A stretch of DNA of 64,000 nucleotides from Flavobacterium okayamense (lineage in GTDB: Bacteria > Bacteroidota > Bacteroidia > Flavobacteriales > Flavobacteriaceae). Positions 42,046-50,287 of the stretch are shown piece after piece. How positions within the stretch are numbered: position 1 is the first letter of the stretch; the number at the start of each line of letters is the position of its first letter. The notes under the pieces were generated by a model that ran no database searches, had not been told where the DNA came from, and worked only from the letters and a program-made list of their open reading frames with translations. Position numbers and translations under genes: made by a program. The DNA lies in contig NZ_AP024749.1 in NCBI RefSeq assembly GCF_019702945.1, positions 682,001-746,000 on the forward strand. Reading direction: 5' to 3'.

Positions 42046-42408
42046 TTATTTTTGTAAATATTTTATAAATCCACTAATTAATTTAGAAATCTCTGTAATT
42101 GATGAAAGTAAATTTTCAAATTCTTTTTGAGATAAATATTCTAAATCAAATGCAATATATAATTGTGAACGAACTTCTCCAGCTGATGCTTTTGCAATGT
42201 GCAAAAAATGAATAAACTCTTTATCTGTGTTTCTTTCAAATCCTTCAGCTATATTTGAAGAAATTGAAATTGAAGCTCTTCTTATTTGTCTTGTTAAATC
42301 AATATCTTTTTTAAAAGTTTCTTTGTTGGTAATTAAATAAATGCTTTTATTGAATTCTCTTGCTTTTTGCCAAGATAAAATTTCTTCGAAAGATTTAAAA
42401 CTACTCAT
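42046..42408 (-). CDS. Four-helix-bundle (23S rRNA IVP / Avd-like) protein inserted in the suf operon
   Basis: The 120-residue protein has the family signatures SFEEILSWQKAREFNKSIY, LTRQIRRASISISSNIAEGF, FIHFLHIAKASAGEVRSQL and EFENLLSSITEISKLISGFI. It belongs to the four helix bundle family first seen in intervening sequences of 23S rRNA genes and related to Avd of diversity-generating retroelements. No reverse transcriptase is in the window. It sits between sufC and sufD, where related genomes have no gene, and is bracketed by inverted heptad-repeat arms. It is therefore probably a mobile cargo. Its activity is unknown; the fold binds nucleic acid in Avd. Confidence 0.92.
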   Translation of the reverse strand: MSSFKSFEEILSWQKAREFNKSIYLITNKETFKKDIDLTRQIRRASISISSNIAEGFERNTDKEFIHFLHIAKASAGEVRSQLYIAFDLEYLSQKEFENLLSSITEISKLISGFIKYLQK

Positions 42409-42414
42409 TCTTCT

Positions 42415-42448
42415 ACTTTCAAACTTTAGACATTTGACTTTAGACTAA
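42415..42448. repeat. Split heptad element F, right (ACT) arm
   Basis: ACT starts at 42415, 42423, 42437 and 42444, with ACA at 42430, in words ACTTTCA, ACTTTAG and GACTTTAG. The single 8-nt step before the 7-nt steps is also found in the right arm of element A (1702, 1710, 1717, 1724). The sufC stop codon (42440-42442) lies inside this arm. Confidence 0.82.
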
Positions 42449-43189
42449 CTCGTTTTTTATCCAATCGTATCCTTTTTCTTCTAATTCAAGAGCAAGTTCT
42501 TTTCCTCCCGATTTAACAATTTTTCCATCCATTAAAACGTGAACGAAATCAGGCACAATATAATCTAATAAACGTTGGTAGTGCGTAATTACAACTACAG
42601 CGTTATCAGCGGATTTTAATTTGTTAACTCCGTTTGCAACAATACGTAAAGCATCAATATCTAAACCAGAATCAGTTTCGTCAAGAATAGCAACTTTTGG
42701 TTCTAACATTGCCATTTGGAAAATCTCGTTACGTTTCTTTTCGCCACCAGAAAATCCTTCGTTTAAAGAACGAGATAAGAACTTCTTATCCATTTCTAAT
42801 AATTCAGACTTTTCACGAATTTTCTTCAACATCTCGTTAGCAGGCATTTCTTCTTGTCCTTTTGCTTTACGACTTTCGTTGATAGCCGTTTTAATGAAAT
42901 TAGTAACCGAAACTCCTGGGATTTCAACAGGATATTGAAATGAAAGAAAAACACCAGCGTGAGCTCTTTCTTCAGGAGCTAATTCAGCAATATCTTCACC
43001 GTCAAGGATGATTTCTCCTTCAGTTACTTCGTAATTTTCATTTCCAGCGATAATTGAAGCTAATGTGCTTTTTCCAGCACCATTTGGCCCCATGATAGCA
43101 TGTACTTCACCCGCTTTAATTTCTAAACTTAATCCTTTTAAAATTTCTTTATCTTCTACAGAAGCGTGTAAATTTTTTATTGTTAACAT
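42440..43189 (-). CDS. sufC: SufC, Fe-S assembly ABC-type ATPase
   Basis: The 249-residue ATPase has Walker [10 protein letters not shown], the SufC-type signature [15 protein letters not shown], Walker [13 protein letters not shown] and the switch histidine in [11 protein letters not shown]. SufC drives conformational change in the SufBC2D scaffold. Its stop codon falls in the right arm of the split repeat, so the C-terminal residues ENELV are encoded next to or in repeat DNA. It starts 31 nt after sufB. Confidence 0.97.
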   Translation of the reverse strand: MLTIKNLHASVEDKEILKGLSLEIKAGEVHAIMGPNGAGKSTLASIIAGNENYEVTEGEIILDGEDIAELAPEERAHAGVFLSFQYPVEIPGVSVTNFIKTAINESRKAKGQEEMPANEMLKKIREKSELLEMDKKFLSRSLNEGFSGGEKKRNEIFQMAMLEPKVAILDETDSGLDIDALRIVANGVNKLKSADNAVVVITHYQRLLDYIVPDFVHVLMDGKIVKSGGKELALELEEKGYDWIKNELV

Positions 43190-43220
43190 TGTTTAAATGT
43201 GTTTTTATTCTTCTTTATGA

Positions 43221-44669
43221 TTATCCTACAGAACCTTCTAATGAAATCTCTAATAATTTTTGAGCTTCCACTGCAAATTCCATTGGTAATTTATTCAATA
43301 CTTCTTTGCTGAACCCGTTTACGATTAATGCAATTGCTTTTTCCGTTGGAATTCCTCTTTGGTTACAGTAAAACACTTGATCTTCTCCAATTTTTGAAGT
43401 GGTTGCTTCGTGTTCAATTTTTGCAGATGCATTTTTACTTTCTATGTAAGGAAAAGTATGTGCACCACACTCGTTACCCATTAACAAAGAATCACATTGT
43501 GAAAAGTTACGTGCATTTTCAGCTCTTGATGAAATTTGAACCAATCCTCTATAACTGTTTTGTGATTTTCCAGCAGAAATACCTTTAGAAATGATTGTCG
43601 ATTTGGTGTTTTTACCCAAATGAATCATTTTCGTTCCTGTATCGGCTTGTTGGAAATTATTGGTAACGGCAATCGAATAGAATTCACCAATTGAATTATC
43701 ACCTTTCAAAACACATGAAGGATATTTCCATGTTACTGCCGAACCTGTTTCTACTTGTGTCCAAGAAATTTTTGCATTTTTCTCACACAAACCTCTTTTG
43801 GTTACAAAATTGTAAACGCCTCCTTTACCTTCTTTATTTCCTGGATACCAGTTTTGTACTGTTGAATATTTTATTTCAGCATTATCTAAAGCAATTAACT
43901 CTACAACAGCTGCGTGTAATTGGTTTTCATCGCGACTTGGAGCTGTACAACCTTCTAAATACGAAACGTAACTTCCTTCATCTGCAATTACTAAGGTTCT
44001 TTCAAACTGACCTGTTCCACCTTGATTGATTCGGAAATACGTTGATAATTCCATTGGACAACGAACGCCTTTTGGAATATAACAAAAACTTCCATCTGAA
44101 AATACTGCTGAATTTAAAGCAGCGTAAAAATTATCTTGTTGTGGCACAACAGTCCCTAAATGTTTACGAACTAATTCGGGATGATTTTGAATCGCTTCAG
44201 AAATCGAACAGAAAATAATCCCTTTTTCGGCTAAGGTTTTCTTAAAAGTAGTTGCTACAGAAACTGAATCCATTACAATATCCACAGCAACACCTGCTAA
44301 TTTCTTTTGTTCATCAATAGAAATACCCAATTTTTTGAATGTTTCTAACAATTCTGGATCTACCTCATCTAAACTTTCGTACTTATCTTTTTTCTTGGGT
44401 GCAGAATAATAAGAAACCGCTTGAAAATCTGGTTTTTCATAATGAACATTTGCCCATTCTGGTTCTGTCATTTCGTTCCAAATACGGAATGCTTCTAAAC
44501 GCCACTCGGTCATCCATTCGGGTTCGTTTTTCTTTTTTGAAATAGCACGAACAATTTCTTCATTTAGACCCGCAGGAAACGTCTCCGATTCTATATCAGT
44601 ATAAAATCCGTATTCGTATTCTTTTGAAGCTAATTCTTCTTTTAAATGTTCTTCTGTATATTTTGACAT
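43221..44669 (-). CDS. sufB: SufB, Fe-S scaffold protein
   Basis: The 482-residue protein is the main scaffold for building clusters. It shows [66 protein letters not shown] and the C-terminal [21 protein letters not shown]. Cysteines and the core glutamate needed for sulfur transfer and cluster binding are in place. Length is standard. It lies 13 nt after the A-type carrier gene. Confidence 0.97.
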   Translation of the reverse strand: MSKYTEEHLKEELASKEYEYGFYTDIESETFPAGLNEEIVRAISKKKNEPEWMTEWRLEAFRIWNEMTEPEWANVHYEKPDFQAVSYYSAPKKKDKYESLDEVDPELLETFKKLGISIDEQKKLAGVAVDIVMDSVSVATTFKKTLAEKGIIFCSISEAIQNHPELVRKHLGTVVPQQDNFYAALNSAVFSDGSFCYIPKGVRCPMELSTYFRINQGGTGQFERTLVIADEGSYVSYLEGCTAPSRDENQLHAAVVELIALDNAEIKYSTVQNWYPGNKEGKGGVYNFVTKRGLCEKNAKISWTQVETGSAVTWKYPSCVLKGDNSIGEFYSIAVTNNFQQADTGTKMIHLGKNTKSTIISKGISAGKSQNSYRGLVQISSRAENARNFSQCDSLLMGNECGAHTFPYIESKNASAKIEHEATTSKIGEDQVFYCNQRGIPTEKAIALIVNGFSKEVLNKLPMEFAVEAQKLLEISLEGSVG

Positions 44670-44682
44670 TATAATCTAATAT

Positions 44683-45012
44683 TTATAGTGAAAACGATTC
44701 ACCGCAACCACAAGTTCTGTTCGCATTTGGGTTGTTAAAAACAAATCCTTTTCCATTTAAACCACCTGAATACTCAAGTGTGGTTCCAATCAAGTATAAA
44801 AAGCTTTTTTTGTCGACTAAAATTTTTACACCATTATCTTCAAAAAGTTTATCTTCATCTTTTTGCTGGTTATCAAACTTTAGTTCATAAGACAAGCCAC
44901 TACAACCACCACTTTTAACCCCTACGCGAATAAAATCGATAGTTGCATCAAATCCATCATCCGTCATTAACTCAATGGCTTTCTTTTTTGCCGAATCTGA
45001 CACTTTAATCAT
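44683..45012 (-). CDS. sufA: A-type iron-sulfur carrier protein (SufA/IscA/HesB family)
   Basis: The 109-residue protein has the three cluster-binding cysteines C37 (GGCSGL), C101 and C103 (RTCGCGESF). It carries clusters from the SUF scaffold to targets. It is the first gene of the sufABCD unit and follows a strong promoter at 45122-45151. Assignment to SufA rather than ErpA rests on its position. Confidence 0.93.
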   Translation of the reverse strand: MIKVSDSAKKKAIELMTDDGFDATIDFIRVGVKSGGCSGLSYELKFDNQQKDEDKLFEDNGVKILVDKKSFLYLIGTTLEYSGGLNGKGFVFNNPNANRTCGCGESFSL

Positions 45013-45121
45013 AACCTCTTTGTTATTTATTTTTAATCGGTGTTATGTAATTCGCAATAAAAAAATTAATTCTTCTTATTGCTAATTTCATAGCTAATTT
45101 TGATTTTGTCTAAATTAACCG

Positions 45122-45151
45122 CAAAGATAGTTTATAAAATACGAAATGCAA
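45122..45151 (-). promoter_or_regulatory. Promoter of the sufABCD operon (TTG-N19-TATCTTTG)
   Basis: On the minus strand TTG (45151-45149) is followed after 19 nt by TATCTTTG (45129-45122), a perfect match to the Bacteroidota housekeeping promoter. The leader to the sufA ATG (45012) is about 105 nt, long enough for further control, though no riboswitch or repressor site is recognised. Confidence 0.8.
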
Positions 45152-45244
45152 TGAATCGTAACATTTTTATAACTTATTGTAGCATAAAAAGAACTTATAG
45201 TAAATGCTATACAAAATTTGTAACTTGCAGAAAATTTAATTCAA

Positions 45245-46105
45245 ATGAAAATTTACCCTATTGAAGCTGGAAATTTTAAGTTAGATGGAGGCGCGATGTT
45301 TGGTGTTGTACCTAAATCTATTTGGAATAGAACTAATCCCGCCGACAGCAATAATTTAATTGATATTGCGGCTCGTTGCATGTTAATTGAAGATGGTAAC
45401 CGATTAATTTTGATTGATACTGGAATGGGTAATAAACAATCAGATAAATTTTTTGGTTATTATTCACTTTGGGGAGATTTCTCTTTAGAAAAATCACTTA
45501 AAGAAAAAGGATTTCATCCAGATGATATAACCGATGTTTTTATGACGCACTTGCACTTCGACCATTGTGGCGGTAGTGTGAATTGGAATAAAGACAGAAC
45601 GGGTTATGAAGTTGCGTTTAAAAATGCACGTTATTGGACAAATGAAAATCATTGGGAATGGGCAACTATTCCTAATGCTCGTGAAAAAGCTTCTTTTTTA
45701 CATGAGAACATAATTCCTATGCAAGAAAGTGGTCATTTGCATTTTATTTCAAGACCCGAAAGTGGTTTTTCTGAAACTTCTGAACTTGATCTTGGCATTT
45801 TCTTTGCAGATGGACATACTGAAAAGCAAATGTTGCCACATGTAAACTACAAAGGTAAAACGATAGTTTTTTGTGCTGATATGTTGCCAACAGCAGGGCA
45901 TATTCCTATTCCATATGTAACTGGTTATGATACAAGACCTTTATTGTCTATGTCAGAGAAAGAAATTTTTTTAAAAATCGCAGCAGATAATAATTACTAT
46001 TTATGGTTAGAGCACGATGCTCACAATCAAATTATAACCGTTCAAAACAGAGAAAAAGGAGTTCGTTTAAACGAAGTATTTACTTGCGATGAAATCCTAA
46101 ATTAG
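45245..46105 (+). CDS. MBL-fold metallohydrolase
   Basis: The 286-residue protein has the metallo-beta-lactamase signature THLHFDHCGG, with earlier IDTGMG, and later histidine and aspartate ligands in FFADGHT, CADMLPT and WLEHDAH. These bind a two-zinc centre. It resembles quorum-quenching lactonase-like and other soluble MBL hydrolases, but the substrate cannot be told. There is no signal peptide. It is divergent from the suf operon and ends 79 nt before the S8 peptidase gene. Confidence 0.92.
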   Translation: MKIYPIEAGNFKLDGGAMFGVVPKSIWNRTNPADSNNLIDIAARCMLIEDGNRLILIDTGMGNKQSDKFFGYYSLWGDFSLEKSLKEKGFHPDDITDVFMTHLHFDHCGGSVNWNKDRTGYEVAFKNARYWTNENHWEWATIPNAREKASFLHENIIPMQESGHLHFISRPESGFSETSELDLGIFFADGHTEKQMLPHVNYKGKTIVFCADMLPTAGHIPIPYVTGYDTRPLLSMSEKEIFLKIAADNNYYLWLEHDAHNQIITVQNREKGVRLNEVFTCDEILN

Positions 46106-46184
46106 TGTTAAATAGTAAATATAGTGTAACAAAATAAAAGCATATTTGTCAAATTAAATTAGTTATAAACATAAAACTTTATAA

Positions 46185-47774
46185 ATGAGAACTTTAAAAC
46201 CTATTTACATTTCTGCAGTTGCTGCTTTAGTCTTATCTAGCTGTGGATCTTCAAAAATGATTTCAACACCAATTGAAAATGTTGATAATCAACCGTTAAA
46301 AATTACTCCTTTAGCTGAAAATGATTTAAAAAGATGGAGTCATTTAGATCTTGTTAAAGATACTGTTCCTGGAATGAGCGTTGATAAAGCTTATGCAGAA
46401 TTATTGAAAGGAAAAAAATCAACAACGGTTATTGTTGGTATTGTAGATTCTGGAGTAGATATTCGTCATGAAGATTTACAAGGCCAGATTTGGACAAACT
46501 CTAAAGAAATTGCGAACAACGGAAAAGATGATGATAACAATGGTTACATCGATGACATTCATGGTTGGAATTTCCTTGGAGATAGTAATGATGAACAATT
46601 AGAAAAAACTCGTATTGTTGCTAAAGGACCTGGAACTCCAGATTATGATAAAGCAAAAGCAGAACTTGATGAAGATATTGCTGGGGTAATGCAAACAAAA
46701 CAACAAATCGATATGATTGTTGCCGCTGACAAAGCAATCAAAGAACATTTAAAGAAAGACAACTTTACTTTAGAAGATGTTAAGGGAATTCAAACTGAAG
46801 ATCCTACTTTGTCTCAATACAAAGCTATGTTTACTCAAATTTTAAGTAGTACTACAAAAGAAGCTTTCGATAAAAGAATTCAAAGTGGCGTAGATTATGT
46901 TTACGATCAATTAAACTACAACTTAAATGTTAATTTTAATGGACGTAAAATTGTAGGTGATAACCCTAACGATATTAACGATACTAAATATGGTAACAAC
47001 AACGTAATTGGTCCAGATGCTGAAGATGCAAAACACGGAACTCACGTTGCTGGAATTGTTGCTCAAGTAAGAGGAAACGGAAAAGGTGGAGATGGTGTTG
47101 CTAAAAATGTTAAAATTATGGCAATTAGAGCGGTTCCAAATGGCGATGAGTATGATAAAGATATTGCATTAGGAATTCGTTATGCTGTAGATAATGGAGC
47201 AAAAGTAATTAATGGTTCATTTGGTAAATACTTCTCTCCAAATAAAGAATGGGTTCAAGACGCTTTAAAATATGCTGCTGAAAAAGATGTATTAGTAATT
47301 TTTGCAGCTGGTAACGATTCTAAAGATTTAGATGTAGTAAACAAATACCCAAGTGATTCTTACGATGGTGCTCCTGAAATTTCTAACAATGTGTTAATTG
47401 TAGGTGCATTAAATGTTGAATACGGTTCTAAAATGGTAGCTCCTTTTTCAAACTACGGAAAGAAAAACGTTGATGTTTTTGCTCCTGGTATGAAAATTTA
47501 TGCTACAACACCTAATCAATCTTATGAGTATCTACAAGGAACTTCTATGGCTTCTCCTAATGTTGCTGGTGTTGCAGCTTTAATTCGTTCATATTATCCT
47601 AATTTAACTGCTGCTCAAGTGAAGCAAATCATTATGGATAGTGGTTTACCACTTAAAAATGACGTAAAAGTTGGTGAAGATCAACATAAAGCTAATTTCT
47701 CAGAAGTATCAAAAACAGGTAAAATTGTTAATGCTTACAATGCTATTATAATGGCAGAGAAAATGTCTAAATAA
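46185..47774 (+). CDS. S8 (subtilisin) family serine peptidase, lipoprotein
   Basis: A lipobox (ALVLSSC, C20) anchors the 529-residue enzyme. The catalytic triad is D88 (GIVDSGVDIRHEDL), H in DAKHGTHVAGIV (near 284) and S in QGTSMASPNVAG (near 461); the oxyanion N is in FAAGND. A large insertion of about 185 residues, mostly helical, separates D and H. Such inserted S8 lipoproteins are common in flavobacteria. It is followed by an intrinsic terminator. Confidence 0.94.
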   Translation: MRTLKPIYISAVAALVLSSCGSSKMISTPIENVDNQPLKITPLAENDLKRWSHLDLVKDTVPGMSVDKAYAELLKGKKSTTVIVGIVDSGVDIRHEDLQGQIWTNSKEIANNGKDDDNNGYIDDIHGWNFLGDSNDEQLEKTRIVAKGPGTPDYDKAKAELDEDIAGVMQTKQQIDMIVAADKAIKEHLKKDNFTLEDVKGIQTEDPTLSQYKAMFTQILSSTTKEAFDKRIQSGVDYVYDQLNYNLNVNFNGRKIVGDNPNDINDTKYGNNNVIGPDAEDAKHGTHVAGIVAQVRGNGKGGDGVAKNVKIMAIRAVPNGDEYDKDIALGIRYAVDNGAKVINGSFGKYFSPNKEWVQDALKYAAEKDVLVIFAAGNDSKDLDVVNKYPSDSYDGAPEISNNVLIVGALNVEYGSKMVAPFSNYGKKNVDVFAPGMKIYATTPNQSYEYLQGTSMASPNVAGVAALIRSYYPNLTAAQVKQIIMDSGLPLKNDVKVGEDQHKANFSEVSKTGKIVNAYNAIIMAEKMSK

Positions 47775-47795
47775 TTCAATTTTTTACAATAAACT

Positions 47796-47840
47796 AACCA
47801 CAAAATCGATTTATATAAAAAAAACGGTTTTGTGGTTTTT
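47796..47840 (+). terminator. Terminator after the S8 peptidase gene
   Basis: AACCACAAAATCG (47796-47808) pairs with CGGTTTTGTGGTT (47825-47837), with one G-T pair, followed by a T run. Confidence 0.8.
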
Positions 47841-47851
47841 AATTTATAGCA

Positions 47852-49729
47852 ATGAAGAAATTATTAATTATTACTTTGTTTTCGACTATAGGATTTAGTC
47901 AAAACAATCCAAATTCTGGTTATTGGCAACAACATGTCGACTACAAAATGGATGTTGATATGAATGTTAAAAATTACCAATATAAAGGACATCAAGAATT
48001 AGTTTATACTAACCATTCTCCAGATACACTAAAAAAAGTTTATTATCATTTGTACCCTAATGCCTTTCAACCTGGAAGTGCTATGGATGTTCGTTTACAA
48101 ACTATTGCCGATCCTGATAAAAGAATGGTACGATCTTTTAAAAAAGGAAATGAAGATGTTACTGAAAGTAGAATTAGCACATTACAACCAAATGAAATTG
48201 GCTATTTGAAAATTTCAAACTTTACTCAAAATGGTAAACCTGCTTCTACTAAAGTTGTTGGAACTGTTATGGAAGTTGAGTTAAACGAACCTATTTTACC
48301 TCATCAAAAAACAACTTTTGTTTTAGATTTTGATGGACAAGTTCCTTTACAGGTTCGTCGTTCAGGTAGAAATTCAGAAGAAGGTGTAGCGCTTTCAATG
48401 ACACAATGGTATCCTAAAATGGCTGAATATGATTTTGAAGGTTGGCATGCCGATCCATACATTGGAAGAGAATTTCATGGTGTTTGGGGAAATTTCGATG
48501 TAAAAATTACACTTGATAAAGAATATACTATTGGCGGTACAGGATATTTACAAAACAAAAATGAAATAGGTCACGGCTATCAAGATAAGAGTGTAGAAGT
48601 AAAGCTTCCTAAGAAAGCAAAAACATTAACTTGGCATTTTGTTGCGCCAAATGTTCACGATTTTGCTTGGGGTGCTGATAATGAATACCTTCACGATATG
48701 GTTTTAGGACCAAATAATGTAGAATTACATTTCTTCTATAAAAACAAGAAAGAAAATATAGAAAACTGGAAAAAACTTCAACCCAAAACTGTTGAATTAT
48801 TGGCGTTTTTCAATAAAGCTGTTGGTGAATATCCTTACAAACAATATTCTATTGTACAAGGTGGCGATGGTGGAATGGAATATGCGATGTGTACATTAAT
48901 AACTGGAAACAGAAGTTATGGAAGCTTAGTCGGTGTAACGGCACACGAATTTGCGCATTCTTGGTTCCAACATATTTTAGCATCAAACGAGAGTAAACAT
49001 GAATGGATGGATGAAGGTTTTACTTCATTTATTTCAGATTTAGCTATGGAACAAGTTTTACCATCTAAAACTAAAGACGGCGAAGAAGTTAACCCTTTCG
49101 AAGGAGCCTACCAAGGTTATCGTTATTTAGCTAAAAGTGGTAAAGAACAACCGCTTTCTACCCATGCAGATCGTTATGATTTTAATATGACATATGGAAT
49201 TGGAGCTTATAGTAAAGGTGAAATCTTTTTATCGCAATTAGGATATGTTATTGGGGTAGAAAACTTAATGAAAACTTTAAAACGTTATTACAACGATTAT
49301 AAGTTTACACATCCAACTCCAAATGATATTAAAAGAACTGCCGAAAAAGTTTCTGGAGCTAATTTAGATTGGTATTTAGTAGATTGGACACAAACTACCA
49401 ATACAATTGATTATGGAATAAAAAATGTTTCCGAAGAAAATAATATGAGTAAAGTAACTCTTGAAAGAATTGGAAGAATGCCTATGCCAATAGATTTATT
49501 GGTTGTTTATGAAGATGGAACTCAAGATACTTTTTACATTCCAAATACTTTAATGCGTTGGGAAAAACCAAATCCTTTTCCAATAGAAAGAACTGTTTTA
49601 GAAGGTTGGGATTGGGCATACCCTACATTTAGTTTTACAACTAAAAAAGGTATAAAAGCAATTGTTATCGACCCTAGCGGCTTAATGGCTGACGTTGATT
49701 TAAACAACAATACTTGGGAGAAAAAATAA
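47852..49729 (+). CDS. M1 family metallopeptidase (aminopeptidase N-like)
   Basis: The 625-residue secreted protein (signal peptide ends IGFSQ) has the zinc site HEFAHSWFQH, with the third ligand E in HEWMDEGFTSF, and the exopeptidase motif GGDGGMEYAM (a variant of GAMEN). Tyr for the transition state is probably in YGIGAYSKGE. It lacks the long C-terminal ERAP-like domain of E. coli PepN and matches the shorter Bacteroidota form. It is expected to digest peptides in the periplasm or outside. Confidence 0.94.
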   Translation: MKKLLIITLFSTIGFSQNNPNSGYWQQHVDYKMDVDMNVKNYQYKGHQELVYTNHSPDTLKKVYYHLYPNAFQPGSAMDVRLQTIADPDKRMVRSFKKGNEDVTESRISTLQPNEIGYLKISNFTQNGKPASTKVVGTVMEVELNEPILPHQKTTFVLDFDGQVPLQVRRSGRNSEEGVALSMTQWYPKMAEYDFEGWHADPYIGREFHGVWGNFDVKITLDKEYTIGGTGYLQNKNEIGHGYQDKSVEVKLPKKAKTLTWHFVAPNVHDFAWGADNEYLHDMVLGPNNVELHFFYKNKKENIENWKKLQPKTVELLAFFNKAVGEYPYKQYSIVQGGDGGMEYAMCTLITGNRSYGSLVGVTAHEFAHSWFQHILASNESKHEWMDEGFTSFISDLAMEQVLPSKTKDGEEVNPFEGAYQGYRYLAKSGKEQPLSTHADRYDFNMTYGIGAYSKGEIFLSQLGYVIGVENLMKTLKRYYNDYKFTHPTPNDIKRTAEKVSGANLDWYLVDWTQTTNTIDYGIKNVSEENNMSKVTLERIGRMPMPIDLLVVYEDGTQDTFYIPNTLMRWEKPNPFPIERTVLEGWDWAYPTFSFTTKKGIKAIVIDPSGLMADVDLNNNTWEKK

Positions 49730-49750
49730 TTTAATTTCCTCATAAAAACA

Positions 49751-49777
49751 AAAGCCATCGTTTAGATGGCTTTTTTT
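49751..49777 (+). terminator. Terminator between the M1 peptidase gene and rnpA
   Basis: AAAGCCATC and GATGGCTTT pair across a 5-nt loop and are followed by a T run. Confidence 0.88.
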
Positions 49778-49791
49778 ATACCTTTGCCTCA

Positions 49792-50163
49792 ATGAAATTT
49801 ACGTATCCCAAACACGAAAAATTAAAAAGTCAAACGGCAATAAATTTACTTTTTTCTGAAGGTAAATCGGTTGCAAAATATCCCTTACGTTTGGTTTATG
49901 TTGAAAATCCAAATGCAGAAGAGAAACTACAAATTGGAGTTTCAGTTTCAAAAAAATATTTTAAAAAAGCTGTAGATAGAAATCTTTTTAAACGCTTACT
50001 CAGAGAATCGTATCGTTTAAATAAAAATTTATTAAAAATTGATTCAGAAAAAAAGTACAGCATGATGCTTTTGTACCAAACAAAAGACCGCTTATCATTT
50101 GAAGAAATTCAAGAAAAGATGATTCTTCTATTCGAAAAATTTCAAAAAGAAACTGAAAAGTAA
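49792..50163 (+). CDS. rnpA: Ribonuclease P protein component
   Basis: The 123-residue basic protein has the RNase P protein signature in GVSVSKKYFKKAVDRNLFKR then LLRESYR. It assists the RNA subunit in 5' maturation of tRNA. rpmH, the usual neighbour elsewhere, is absent here. A TACCTTTG -7-like box (49779-49786) lies only 6 nt before the ATG, pointing to an almost leaderless transcript, or to another start of transcription upstream. Confidence 0.95.
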   Translation: MKFTYPKHEKLKSQTAINLLFSEGKSVAKYPLRLVYVENPNAEEKLQIGVSVSKKYFKKAVDRNLFKRLLRESYRLNKNLLKIDSEKKYSMMLLYQTKDRLSFEEIQEKMILLFEKFQKETEK

Positions 50164-50287
50164 AGTTTGGCTAAATTTTTGTAAACGTATAGTTTTCACA
50201 AAACAATTTTAGGTTTTAAATCAATAATACTTAAATTAGCAGTTAATATATTTAATTCTTAAAGAATTAAGAAAATTTTGGATCAAA

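Noticed and set aside
41997-42448. Heptad tracts as a CRISPR array
   Set aside because: The repeats are 7 nt long with no spacers, and no cas genes are present.
43328-44545. Plus-strand frames opposite sufB
   Set aside because: They are antisense to a fully conserved gene and are Leu/Phe/His-rich, as expected for shadow frames.
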